Source of the DNA: Methylotenera_A sp040387515
GTDB taxonomy: Bacteria > Pseudomonadota > Gammaproteobacteria > Burkholderiales > Methylophilaceae
Length of the DNA stretch: 33,404 nucleotides
Direction of reading: 5' to 3'
Assembly: GCA_040387515.1 (NCBI GenBank)
Contig: JAZKDP010000030.1
Location: 1-33,404 of the forward strand
Shown: in pieces, positions 24,285-32,035 of the stretch
Numbering within the stretch: the first letter of the stretch is position 1
How the letters are laid out: every line of letters begins with the position of its first letter
Program-made: the position numbers and the translations under genes
The notes under the pieces: generated by a model
The model's input: only the letters and a program-made list of their open reading frames with translations
Databases searched by the model: none
What the model was told of the DNA's origin: nothing

Positions 24285-24989
24285 ATGAACGTTTGGAGTA
24301 TTAAAGATACAGAAAATCATATTCTACGTGTTTATGGTAAAGAGCAACTTTGGATAGCTAAACCTAGCCTTCATTCTATATATCTTAGAGGAAATTATGC
24401 ACATTACCACTATCAAGAATCCAATAAGCTGCTTGATAAATTCCTGCGAAAAGAATTAAAAACCAAAGCCCCTTTTGAGGTATCGTTTGAAAATTCCAAC
24501 AGCAAGGAGCTTACTCTAATTAAGGTCGAAGCTAATATTCTAGCTTGCTTGTCAAACATCCATACCGTCGCCGACATTTTTTCTCATGCAATTTATTACA
24601 GCTTTGGGTTAAATTTAACGAATAGCCCTATTCATGAAGACAAAATATCTACAAATTCAGTTTTGAAACTAATTAAACACAATAATGATTTTGACTTAAT
24701 AGCCGAACTTCTGAGCACTTTAAAAAATGGTGGCAATTTTGAACACTTATCAGCCATTGTAAATAGTACTAAACACCGAGCTATAAAGCGCTTAAACCTA
24801 TCGTTTGACTTAAATAGCCCGCCAAATAAATCATATTCTATGAAAATTCCAGCATATCATTATAAAGAAAAGGGGTTTCCAGAAGTTGAAGTGAAAGCGT
24901 TTTTAACAAAAGAATACAACCGAATATTTAAGTTACACATAGATATTGGAAACGCAATAAACGAAGTTCTTATTGCTAAGCAGCATTAG
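24285..24989 (+). CDS. Orphan protein of unknown function, AT-rich, possibly HEPN-like
   Basis: 234 residues, no signal peptide or membrane helix. The N-terminal third is probably beta-rich (IYLRGNYAHYHYQESN; APFEVSFEN); the middle is helical. The segment HLSAIVNSTKHRAIKRL (about 154-170) has an N-x-x-K-H-R pattern that I associate loosely with HEPN-type helical proteins; this is weak evidence. The C-terminus is helical (LHIDIGNAINEVLIAKQ). Base composition is clearly more AT-rich than its neighbours and it sits alone between core operons, suggesting horizontal acquisition. Its last 14 bp overlap the 3' end of the convergent aldolase gene. Confidence 0.65.
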   Translation: MNVWSIKDTENHILRVYGKEQLWIAKPSLHSIYLRGNYAHYHYQESNKLLDKFLRKELKTKAPFEVSFENSNSKELTLIKVEANILACLSNIHTVADIFSHAIYYSFGLNLTNSPIHEDKISTNSVLKLIKHNNDFDLIAELLSTLKNGGNFEHLSAIVNSTKHRAIKRLNLSFDLNSPPNKSYSMKIPAYHYKEKGFPEVEVKAFLTKEYNRIFKLHIDIGNAINEVLIAKQH

Positions 24990-25623
24990 TCACCCACTTG
25001 CCATATCCCTTAAACTGCTGAAACACTTCACGCATTTCAGTTTCATTTAACAATGGCGGATTGGAGTTAACCTGCAAAATGCGCCAATATTGCTCACACA
25101 GATTTTCTACTTCTACGGCCACTGCCAACGCATCATCCAAATCGCGACCTAATGCAATCATGCCGTGATTCGCTAATAGACAGGCTTTGCGGTCAATTAA
25201 GGCAGTCAGCGCATTGTCAGACAATTGTTGAGAACCAAACAAAGCATATGGCGCACAACGAATAGTATCGCCGCCCGCAACCGCTATCATGTAGTGAAAT
25301 GGTGGAATATCTTTGCGCATGCAAGCTAGCGTAGTGGCAAACATACTGTGAGTATGAATCACCGCGCTCATCTCTGGGCGACTCGCTAGAGTGTCGCGGT
25401 GAAAGTGCCACTCTGATGACGGCTTCTTGCCTTGCTCAAAACTACCGTCAAACCGCATGTACACCATACTTTCTGGCGTCATTTCATCAATAGTCATGCC
25501 GCTAGGCGTGATTAAGAACCCATCACCACATCTGGCACTTGCATTGCCAGACGTGCCTTTATTTAGGCCGATTTTATCTAGCTTTTGGCTGATTTTAAGT
25601 AGTTGTTCGCGCTGGTTTTGCAT
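24976..25623 (-). CDS. Class II aldolase, FucA-like (candidate 5-deoxyribulose / methylthioribulose-1-phosphate aldolase)
   Basis: 215 residues, the same length as E. coli FucA. Motifs: NKGTSGNASAR (21-31), TPSGM (39-43), catalytic Glu71 in SSEWHFH, zinc ligands His90 and His92 in HTHSMFAT, and His153 in LANHGMIAL. The spacing equals FucA E73/H92/H94/H155 shifted by two. The HYMIAVAGGDTIRCAPYALFG block is FucA-like rather than MtnB-like. No fucose genes are nearby. Instead mtnA lies just upstream on the same strand, so it probably cleaves methylthioribulose-1-phosphate (or 5-deoxyribulose-1-phosphate) to DHAP plus an aldehyde, as in the DHAP shunt. The substrate is inferred from context. Confidence 0.8.
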   Translation of the reverse strand: MQNQREQLLKISQKLDKIGLNKGTSGNASARCGDGFLITPSGMTIDEMTPESMVYMRFDGSFEQGKKPSSEWHFHRDTLASRPEMSAVIHTHSMFATTLACMRKDIPPFHYMIAVAGGDTIRCAPYALFGSQQLSDNALTALIDRKACLLANHGMIALGRDLDDALAVAVEVENLCEQYWRILQVNSNPPLLNETEMREVFQQFKGYGKWVTNAA

Positions 25624-25717
25624 AGTGGTTAGTCACTTACCTTTTCTCCGTCATTCGGGCTCAGACAAGAATAGCGAAATACGAAATACTGACTTAAATG
25701 GCAACATTCATTCAACT

Positions 25718-26845
25718 TTATTCAGCTTGATTGCTTTTCAAATCATTGGGTGCAAAAACACCTTTTTCAGTAATAATCCCCGTCACCAATCTCGCGGGTG
25801 TCACATCAAAAGCAGGATTGGCGGCCTTGGATTCAATCGGTGTTAATCGTACATTTTGCATGCTGCCATCTGCCGCCATACCTTGTATAAAATGCACTTC
25901 ATCGCTATCACGCTGTTCAATTTCAATTTGTTTATAGTCCGTTATCGCCCAATCAATCGTGGGCGAAGGTACAGCGGCATAAAACGGGATTCTATGATTT
26001 AAAGTTGCATGATTCGAAACAAGTTGATTAGAGACATTATTATCAAACGCTGCCAATGCTTTTAAATAAGTGCCAATTTTGTTGCATACGTCGCCATTCG
26101 CGGTCACGCGGTCTGCTCCCACAATCACCATATCCACCAAACCCTGCTGCATTAAATGGCCGCCTGCGTTATCGGTGATAACCGTGTGCGGCACACCATG
26201 CTGGCCTAACTCCCAAGCAGTAAGTGCCGCCCCCTGATTGCGTGGGCGTGTTTCATCTACCCAAACATGCACATTCAAACCGGCATCATGCGCCGCATAA
26301 ATGGGCGATAAGGCCGTGCCGTAATCAACAGTTGCCAGCCAACCCGCATTGCAATGGGTGAGAATATTGAATGGTTTATTTGGATCTATTCGGCTTTGAT
26401 AGTGTTGCTTAATTAAGTTCAGTCCGTGCTGGCCGATTAATTGATTCTGCATGACATCTTCTTCTGCAATGTTTGCAGCTTCGCGCCAAGCCGTCATGTT
26501 GCGACGATTGATAGGCTCTGCCTGCAAACTCGCCACCATACGATTAACCGCCCAAGCTAAGTTAACGGCTGTTGGGCGGCTATTTTTGAGCATTTCTGCC
26601 GCGCAAACTAAACTATTATCCGATTCATCCTCTAACATTGCCAATGCCACGCCATACGCCGCAGCGACACCAATTAACGGTGCGCCACGCACTTGCATGG
26701 TTTTAATGGCGTTTACCATTTGCTCTAACGAGTGGATTTTTAAGATTTCAAATGCAAACGGTAATTGCGTTTGATCAATAATCTGCACAAACTTGCAGCG
26801 CTGGTCTGGCCAAATAGTACGGAATTGTTGTTGAGCAACTTTCAT
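25718..26845 (-). CDS. mtnA: S-methyl-5-thioribose-1-phosphate isomerase (MtnA family)
   Basis: Isomerises methylthioribose-1-phosphate (or 5-deoxyribose-1-phosphate) to the ribulose form. 375 residues. Substrate-binding MQVRGAPLIGVAAAYG (50-65), catalytic Cys165 in HCNAGWLATVDYGTAL and catalytic Asp245 in IVGADRVTANGDVCNKIGTY are present, separating it from eIF2B-like paralogues. The aldolase gene lies 94 bp downstream on the same strand. A phosphorylase (MtnP) or nucleosidase/kinase pair that would supply its substrate is not in the window. Upstream is a 309-bp AT-rich region with DnaA-box-like sites. Confidence 0.92.
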   Translation of the reverse strand: MKVAQQQFRTIWPDQRCKFVQIIDQTQLPFAFEILKIHSLEQMVNAIKTMQVRGAPLIGVAAAYGVALAMLEDESDNSLVCAAEMLKNSRPTAVNLAWAVNRMVASLQAEPINRRNMTAWREAANIAEEDVMQNQLIGQHGLNLIKQHYQSRIDPNKPFNILTHCNAGWLATVDYGTALSPIYAAHDAGLNVHVWVDETRPRNQGAALTAWELGQHGVPHTVITDNAGGHLMQQGLVDMVIVGADRVTANGDVCNKIGTYLKALAAFDNNVSNQLVSNHATLNHRIPFYAAVPSPTIDWAITDYKQIEIEQRDSDEVHFIQGMAADGSMQNVRLTPIESKAANPAFDVTPARLVTGIITEKGVFAPNDLKSNQAE

Positions 26846-27154
26846 TTAACCCAATCTCATTAAAAATATGGCTTATGATTAAATTGCAAGTTTTATATAA
26901 CTTTTTATTGATATTAAATCGCTAAATAGTATAAATAATTATGAATAAATTTCTTGCAATTTATTTTGTTTTATTTTTTACGGTTTTCCATCCACAAAAT
27001 CTGTGGATAACTTTGTGGATTGCTGTGTCTTAAAAGTGTAACCTACCAATTTATAAGGCTTTTTTAGAAAAGTTCATTTTTTAATCTATTTTATAATCCA
27101 ACAAAATCAATGACTTACGGTATGCCATTGGTTTGATACAGTTTTTTACAATTG
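26846..27154. other. 309-bp AT-rich intergenic region upstream of mtnA
   Basis: No gene. About 26870-26980 is very AT-rich with long T runs on the plus strand, followed by a cluster of TGTGGAT motifs (described separately). It should contain the mtnA promoter reading leftward and the terminator region of the tatD gene. Confidence 0.6.
26988..27022. promoter_or_regulatory. Cluster of DnaA-box-like sequences beside an AT-rich tract
   Basis: TGTGGATAA (27002-27010) is a perfect DnaA box (TTATCCACA on the minus strand). TGTGGATTG (27014-27022) and CCATCCACA (26988-26996) each match 7 of 9 positions. The same bases form an inverted repeat, ATCCACAAA (26990-26998) with TTTGTGGAT (27012-27020). Could be a DnaA-titration or DnaA-regulated site, or only a hairpin. 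Confidence 0.4.
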
Positions 27155-27973
27155 TTAATGTAGCACATTAACTGGTGTGCATAACCCCGCTAATTTTGGT
27201 AATATTTCTAACGAATTTTTACCTGTAATTTCAATGATTTGCGACACTTCAACCCCTCTTAAATCAGCAAATATTTGGGCTATTTTTGCTAGTTCTGCGG
27301 GGTTGTTTCTGCCTTTTGTGCCAAGCCATTCTGGCGGAATATCGGGTGCATCAGTTTCTAATACGATCGATTCTAAAGGTAAGTTTTTAGCCAATTCGCG
27401 AATCTTAAGTGCGCGCGTGTAAGTCATCGCGCCGCCAAAACCCAATTTGAATCCTAACTTGATGAATTCTTCTGCCTGTTGTGGACTGCCATTAAATGCA
27501 TGTGCAATACCACCGACGACAGGATGACGACGCAGATATTTTAGAATCTCGTCAATGGCGCGACGCACATGCAAAATGACAGGCAATTGAAATGTTTGTG
27601 CAATTTTAAGCTGCTCAATAAAGAAATATTCCTGCGTTTCACGATTTTGCTGCGTGACAAAGAAATCCAAACCAATTTCACCCACGCCGACTATTTTAGG
27701 ATTTGCATGCGCCAATTGCTCGGCAATTAACTGTTTTAATAAAACCAAATCGCTTGGATGCGCATGGTCAACGTACATTGGATGAATGCCCAAAGCCATG
27801 AAGCATTGCGCATGTTGCTGTGCTAAATCAATCACGCTCTGAAAATTATCACGTGTGACGGATGGCACCACAATTTTATGAACACCTACTTGATTGGCGT
27901 TAGCGACAACCGTATCACGGTCCGTGTTAAATTCAGCCGCATCCAGGTGGCAGTGAGTATCAATTAATAACAT
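27155..27973 (-). CDS. TatD-family metal-dependent hydrolase (YjjV-like)
   Basis: 272 residues. TIM-barrel metallohydrolase: HxH at His7/His9 in DTHCHLD, Glu99 in GEIGLDFF, His135 in LHVRRA, His158 in AHAFNGS, Asp208 in ETDAPDIPPEWLG. The DIPPEWLGTKGRNNPAEL segment is closer to E. coli YjjV than to TatD itself. Members are 3'-5' exonucleases or DNA-repair nucleases or D-aminoacyl-tRNA hydrolases; the substrate is uncertain. It lies 35 bp after ribD on the same strand. Confidence 0.92.
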   Translation of the reverse strand: MLLIDTHCHLDAAEFNTDRDTVVANANQVGVHKIVVPSVTRDNFQSVIDLAQQHAQCFMALGIHPMYVDHAHPSDLVLLKQLIAEQLAHANPKIVGVGEIGLDFFVTQQNRETQEYFFIEQLKIAQTFQLPVILHVRRAIDEILKYLRRHPVVGGIAHAFNGSPQQAEEFIKLGFKLGFGGAMTYTRALKIRELAKNLPLESIVLETDAPDIPPEWLGTKGRNNPAELAKIAQIFADLRGVEVSQIIEITGKNSLEILPKLAGLCTPVNVLH

Positions 27974-28008
27974 TAAATTTTACGCACCGTTTTATATGCA
28001 TTGATTGG

Positions 28009-29130
28009 TTAACTGGGAGCTTGGTCAACAGATTGACTGACGGTATAAACAGGTTTAGCACGCAATCGAATATCGCAACCAATTTGACGTAGCTCAAGCA
28101 CATCTAACCCAATTGCTTGACTCATGTGTGTAAAAGCTGGAATATCAAACAAACCTTTGGCTGCACTCCCCATTAGCTTAGGGGCGTAGTAAATCAAAAG
28201 CTCATCAATCAGGTTTTGTGCCAGCAAGGCGCCGTTTAAGCTTCCCCCGCCCTCCACTAGCACTTCATTGATTTGCATGTGTGCCAGATGACTTAATAGC
28301 GTTTTCAGGCATACTTTATTGTCTTGGTTCGGAATGCAAAGTAGTTCTGCGCCTGTGGCGAGTAATTGACTGACTTTATGATCGTCATGCTGGACAAACG
28401 CAATCAAGGTATTTCCACCTTGCAAAATTTTCGCTTGTGGCGATATGCGTAACTGACTATCCACAATCACACGCAAGGGCTGGCGCTCAACATTTAAACT
28501 GCGCACCGTCATTGCAGGATCATCACTTAAAACCGTACCAATGCCGGTTAAAATCGCACAAGACTGCGCGCGCCAATGCTGCACATCGAGCCTTGCCGCC
28601 TCACTGGTAATCCATTGACTTTGCTGATTATTTAAAGCGGTTTTGCCATCTAAACTACTGGCAATTTTGCAACGCACATAAGGCATTTTGCGAGACATGC
28701 GAGCAATAAATCCTGCATTCAATACCTGCGCTTGCGTCTGCATTAAGCCACTCGCCACTTCAATATGTTGCGCTTGCAAATATGCCAAGCCATTGCCAGC
28801 AACCAGCGGATTGGGGTCAACCATCGCGGCAATCACTTTGGCGACACCAGCTTTGGCCAAAGCATCGGCGCAAGGCGGTGTGCGGCCTGTGTGACTGCAT
28901 GGTTCTAAAGTCACATAAGCCGTTGCGCCTCTGGCGAGTTCGCCTGCTTGGCGTAAGGCAAATACTTCCGCATGCGGCTCACCGGCTTTAAGATGCGCGC
29001 CCTCACCTATGATTACGCCATCTTTCACAAGCACGCATCCCACGCGCGGGTTGGGCATAGTTGTGTATAAACCCTGTTCTGCCAGCTTTAGCGCACGTGT
29101 CATCCAAACATGATCGCTGGCGGTAAACAT
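28009..29130 (-). CDS. ribD: Bifunctional riboflavin biosynthesis protein RibD
   Basis: Deaminates then reduces the pyrimidine intermediate of riboflavin synthesis. 373 residues. The N-terminal deaminase has the zinc site HAE (53-55) and EPCSHTGRTPPC (Cys78 and Cys87). The C-terminal reductase begins near residue 150 (VRCKIASSLDGKTAL) with SEAARLDVQHWRA and VEGGGSLNGALL. Other rib genes are not in this window. The glyA-nrdR-ribD order is common in proteobacteria; here a small membrane-protein gene is inserted between nrdR and ribD. Confidence 0.97.
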   Translation of the reverse strand: MFTASDHVWMTRALKLAEQGLYTTMPNPRVGCVLVKDGVIIGEGAHLKAGEPHAEVFALRQAGELARGATAYVTLEPCSHTGRTPPCADALAKAGVAKVIAAMVDPNPLVAGNGLAYLQAQHIEVASGLMQTQAQVLNAGFIARMSRKMPYVRCKIASSLDGKTALNNQQSQWITSEAARLDVQHWRAQSCAILTGIGTVLSDDPAMTVRSLNVERQPLRVIVDSQLRISPQAKILQGGNTLIAFVQHDDHKVSQLLATGAELLCIPNQDNKVCLKTLLSHLAHMQINEVLVEGGGSLNGALLAQNLIDELLIYYAPKLMGSAAKGLFDIPAFTHMSQAIGLDVLELRQIGCDIRLRAKPVYTVSQSVDQAPS

Positions 29131-29184
29131 TTATGCTTGAGAACCTAGCATTATTAATTTGGGCACAGTTAATTTATGCACTGA

Positions 29185-29577
29185 TTAATGGGATGAAATA
29201 CGGCTTTGCGTTAACTGATTATTGGCATCAAAAAATATGAGTAAGCCATGATACACATGCATACATTTACCTAAATCATATTCGATAGCGCTGTTGTTTG
29301 CAGTGAAACTCTGCTCAATACTTGGGCGACCCAATAAAGCCATCACCGCTTCTTTGCGTGCACCTTTAATTAAAATATTTTGCTGTAAATCAAACGCCAT
29401 ATCGCCACGCTTGCATTCTTGCTCAATAGTCGCTACGTGTTGCATCCATTTGGTTTGATCAAACTTTTCAGAACCAAAAACGACTTTATCTTTAAACGCC
29501 CACCAAGTAAAAAACACAATCGTTAACAACACGGTAAAAACCGCTAAGGCAATTGAAGAAACTTTAATAAACTTCAT
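29185..29577 (-). CDS. Small membrane-anchored protein, possible BamE/SmpA-like fold
   Basis: 130 residues. An N-terminal uncleaved-looking helix (about 7-28, VSSIALAVFTVLLTIVFFTWW) precedes a periplasmic domain. ILIKGARKEAVMALLGRPSIEQS followed by IEYDLGK and LLIFFDANNQLTQSRI has the order seen in BamE/SmpA_OmlA-type domains: a helix with LLGxP, then strands ending in a xFDxxxxLxxxxI segment. There is no lipobox. The family link is by pattern only. It lies 42 bp after nrdR and 54 bp before ribD. Confidence 0.6.
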   Translation of the reverse strand: MKFIKVSSIALAVFTVLLTIVFFTWWAFKDKVVFGSEKFDQTKWMQHVATIEQECKRGDMAFDLQQNILIKGARKEAVMALLGRPSIEQSFTANNSAIEYDLGKCMHVYHGLLIFFDANNQLTQSRISSH

Positions 29578-29619
29578 GGCGTCTGATGGTTACTTTCAAT
29601 GAGTTAATTTATTGCTAAC

Positions 29620-30063
29620 TTACAAGTCGCGAATAACATTATTAAAGTCATCCACGTCTGAAAAACTACGATATACCGATGCAAAACGAATATAAGCGAC
29701 TTTATCCATTAACTTTAGCTCTTGCATCACACTTTCGCCCAAATCACGCGCGGGTACTTCCCGTTCGCCCAAGCTCAACATTTTTTGCACGATATGATCA
29801 AGCGCACGGTCAACATACTCGGTTGGCACAGGGCGTTTATGCAAAGCGCGTGTAAAGGATAAGCGCAATTTTTCACGATTAAACTCTTCACGTGTGCCAT
29901 TTTGTTTCACCACTTGCGGCATATGTAATTCAGCCGTTTCATAAGTAGTAAAACGTTTATCGCAAGCACCACATTTGCGGCGACGGCGAATAGAATCGCC
30001 TTCGTCATTGACTCTAGAATCAATGACTTGGGTATCATCAGTGCCACAAAATGGGCATTTCAC
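29620..30063 (-). CDS. nrdR: Transcriptional repressor NrdR
   Basis: 147 residues. An N-terminal zinc ribbon with Cys3, Cys6, Cys31 and Cys34 (MKCPFCGTDDTQVIDSR; RRKCGACDKRFTTYE), then an ATP-cone domain (about 49-139). Represses ribonucleotide reductase genes when dATP is bound. It follows glyA by 30 bp. No obvious NrdR-box pair was noticed elsewhere in the window. Confidence 0.97.
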   Translation of the reverse strand: MKCPFCGTDDTQVIDSRVNDEGDSIRRRRKCGACDKRFTTYETAELHMPQVVKQNGTREEFNREKLRLSFTRALHKRPVPTEYVDRALDHIVQKMLSLGEREVPARDLGESVMQELKLMDKVAYIRFASVYRSFSDVDDFNNVIRDL

Positions 30064-30093
30064 TTTATTTAAGCTCCAGATTAAACATACGAA

Positions 30094-31341
30094 CTATTTT
30101 CCGTACACTGGAAAACGCGCAGTCAACGAATGCACTTTAGCTTTGGTCGCTGCAATCAGCGCTTCATCCGTTGGGTTATCCAACACGTCCGCAATCAAGT
30201 TAGCCACTTGTCTGGCCTCTTCTTCTTTAAAGCCGCGCGTCGTGATGGCTGGCGCACCGATACGAATACCTGAAGTCACAAATGGACTTTCTGGATCATT
30301 CGGAATCGCGTTTTTATTCACGGTGATATGCGCCAAACCTAAAGCTGCATCGGCCGCTTTACCCGTCAAACCTTTTGGACGCAGATCCACCATAAACATA
30401 TGTGACTCTGTACGGCCAGAAATAATACGCAAACCACGTGCCGTTAAAGTTTCTGCCATCGCTTGTGCATTCTTAATCACCTGTGCTTGATAGGTTTTAA
30501 ATTCTGGTTGCGCAGCTTCCAGGAATGCAGTCGCTTTACCAGCAATCACATGCATCAACGGGCCGCCTTGCAAACTTGGGAACACATTTGAATTCAATGA
30601 TTTTTCAAATTCCGCTCTAGCCAAAATAATACCGCCGCGTGGGCCGCGTAAAGTTTTATGTGTGGTTGAAGTCACAAAGTCCGCATGTGGCACTGGATTT
30701 GGATAAACGCCAGCTGCAATCAAGCCAGAATAATGCGCCATATCAACCATGAAATAAGCGCCGACTTTTTTGGCGATTTCAGCCATGCGCGCCCAGTCAA
30801 AACGTAAGGCATAAGCTGAAGCACCGCCTATTAATAGCTTAGGTTTACATTCAATGGCAATGCGTTCCATCTCGTCATAATCGATTTCTTCTTTGTCATT
30901 CAAACCATAAGGCACGATATTAAATAATTTGCCGGATAGATTTGCAGGTGAACCATGTGTTAAGTGACCGCCATGACCCAAATTCATACCCATCACGGTA
31001 TCGCCCGGTTTTAAAATGCTGAAATACACCGCTTGGTTAGCTTGCGAACCTGAATGTGGCTGCACGTTGGCATATTCTGCGCCATACAAAGCCTTTAAGC
31101 GGTCAATCGCTAATTGTTCCACTTGGTCTACAAACTCGCAGCCGCCGTAAAAACGTTTGCCTGGATAACCTTCAGCGTATTTATTAGTTAATTGCGAACC
31201 TTGTGCTTCCATCACAGCTGGGCTGGTATAGTTTTCAGAGGCGATTAACTCGATATGGTCATGCTGGCGCACAACTTCTGCATCAATCATGGTGGCAAGT
31301 GCTGGATCAGCAATAGCAAGCTTGTTGGAGTAACTAAACAT
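30094..31341 (-). CDS. glyA: Serine hydroxymethyltransferase
   Basis: Interconverts serine and glycine with transfer of a C1 unit to tetrahydrofolate. 415 residues from the ATG at 31341; E. coli has 417. The frame opens further upstream, but those 47 codons have no family character, so I start at MFSYSNKLAIADPALATMID. PLP lysine K229 in VTSTTHKTLRGPRGG has the same number as in E. coli. ELIASENYTS, YAEGYPGKRFYGG and HYSGLIAAG are intact. In methylotrophs using the serine cycle GlyA assimilates carbon; in Methylophilaceae, which use the RuMP cycle, it serves glycine and folate supply, including ThyA. Confidence 0.97.
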   Translation of the reverse strand: MFSYSNKLAIADPALATMIDAEVVRQHDHIELIASENYTSPAVMEAQGSQLTNKYAEGYPGKRFYGGCEFVDQVEQLAIDRLKALYGAEYANVQPHSGSQANQAVYFSILKPGDTVMGMNLGHGGHLTHGSPANLSGKLFNIVPYGLNDKEEIDYDEMERIAIECKPKLLIGGASAYALRFDWARMAEIAKKVGAYFMVDMAHYSGLIAAGVYPNPVPHADFVTSTTHKTLRGPRGGIILARAEFEKSLNSNVFPSLQGGPLMHVIAGKATAFLEAAQPEFKTYQAQVIKNAQAMAETLTARGLRIISGRTESHMFMVDLRPKGLTGKAADAALGLAHITVNKNAIPNDPESPFVTSGIRIGAPAITTRGFKEEEARQVANLIADVLDNPTDEALIAATKAKVHSLTARFPVYGK

Positions 31342-31448
31342 GGCTTTAAAACTTTCTACTAATTTAGGTGAGTAAGACGTAACTGAACAATTGATTATTT
31401 TATCACGCTGTTGATGCATCTTAAATGAAAATACAGCTGCAATTAAAT

Positions 31449-31477
31449 TGGTTGTGCCAACTGGCTGTATACAACCA
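31449..31477. promoter_or_regulatory. Stem-loop in the glyA upstream region
   Basis: TGGTTGT (31449-31455) pairs with ACAACCA (31471-31477), and the inner GCC (31456-31458) with GGC (31463-31465), leaving an AACT loop and a 5-nt bulge. It lies 108-136 bp before the glyA start. It may be part of the glyA leader or an operator; no riboswitch class is recognised. Confidence 0.35.
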
Positions 31478-31544
31478 TACAATGCAGCAAATCACACAAC
31501 CAGACAAATGGGTAAATAGCTAAGAGACTGTTTTAATTAATAAA

Positions 31545-31642
31545 AATATTAGGCATGGCAATTGCTTTTATATTCAAGCAGCCTATCTCCAAAGCGCTCA
31601 TTTAGCCCAGCACTTGATACATCAAGGTGCTGGGCTTTTTTT
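31545..31642 (+). ncRNA. Candidate small RNA ending in an intrinsic terminator
   Basis: A strong terminator on the plus strand has no protein gene before it on that strand; glyA runs the other way. The stretch before it holds a small hairpin, TGCTT (31563-31567) with AAGCA (31576-31580), then a single-stranded linker and the terminator with seven T. This is the layout of an Hfq-dependent sRNA. The 5' end is a guess; no strong promoter is visible in the AT-rich sequence at 31520-31550. Confidence 0.45.
31604..31642 (+). terminator. Intrinsic terminator, plus strand
   Basis: AGCCCAGCAC (31604-31613) pairs with GTGCTGGGCT (31627-31636), with an inner TTGA/TCAA pair and a TACA loop. Seven T (31636-31642) follow on the plus strand only, which fixes its direction. 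Confidence 0.92.
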
Positions 31643-31737
31643 ATGCGCGCACTTAACGATAATTTAATAGATGATGATTTAATAGACGCTAAACAAGGCG
31701 CGCTATAATAAACATTTATATGATTTGAAAGTCGCCC

Positions 31738-31932
31738 ATGAAATGGACAGATAGCTTAAGAATAGCGGAAGAACTGGCTGATCAACATCCTGATATTGAT
31801 CCAAAAACAGTGCGTTTTACCGATTTGATGCAATGGGTATTGGATTTAGAGGGTTTTAATGATGATCCAGCACATTGCGGCGAAAAAATATTAGAAGCCA
31901 TTCAATTGGCATGGATTGACGAAGCCGAATAA
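31738..31932 (+). CDS. iscX: Fe-S cluster assembly protein IscX
   Basis: 64 residues, nearly the whole length conserved with E. coli IscX (YfhJ): MKWTDSLRIAEELA, then DPKTVRFTDLMQWV and EKILEAIQLAWIDEAE. A small acidic protein that binds IscS and iron and modulates cluster assembly on IscU. It is usually the last gene of an isc operon; here it stands apart from iscS/U, hscAB and fdx, at least within the window. Confidence 0.96.
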   Translation: MKWTDSLRIAEELADQHPDIDPKTVRFTDLMQWVLDLEGFNDDPAHCGEKILEAIQLAWIDEAE

Positions 31933-31962
31933 ATGTTAAGCCTTATTTTAAGGATTAACATT
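31932..31962. terminator. Hairpin directly after iscX
   Basis: AATGTTAA (31932-31939) pairs with TTAACATT (31955-31962), one G/A mismatch, then CCTTA with TAAGG and a TTT loop. It begins in the iscX stop codon. No T-tract follows on the plus strand, so it is a weak terminator or an mRNA-end stabiliser. Confidence 0.45.
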
Positions 31963-32035
31963 AAACAACTTTAAAAAGCGCGTTTATACAAAACTGTAGT
32001 TAAAAAAATCATTTTCTATTTACTGTACAAAAATT

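Larger units (their letters stand above)
31342..31737. other. 396-bp region between glyA and iscX
   Basis: Contains the glyA leader with a stem-loop (minus), the candidate small RNA and its terminator (plus), and the iscX promoter. A good -10 box, TATAAT (31704-31709), lies 29 bp before iscX; its -35 is weak. A short near-direct repeat, ATAATTTAATAGA / ATGATTTAATAGA, lies at about 31660-31690. Confidence 0.5.

Noticed and set aside
24976..25623. MtnB (methylthioribulose-1-phosphate dehydratase) or fucose pathway FucA as the aldolase identity
   Set aside because: Motif spacing and the HYMIAVAGG block are FucA-type rather than MtnB-type, and no fucose genes are near; context with mtnA favours a DHAP-shunt aldolase, though the substrate is unproven.
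26870..27022. Chromosomal replication origin
   Set aside because: Only three DnaA-like boxes (one perfect) and no dnaA, dnaN, gyrB, rpmH or gidA nearby; the boxes also make a simple inverted repeat.
31342..31482. 47-codon N-terminal extension of GlyA beginning MYGCIQPVGT
   Set aside because: Family length and homology begin at the ATG at 31341; the extension has no conserved character and no Shine-Dalgarno.
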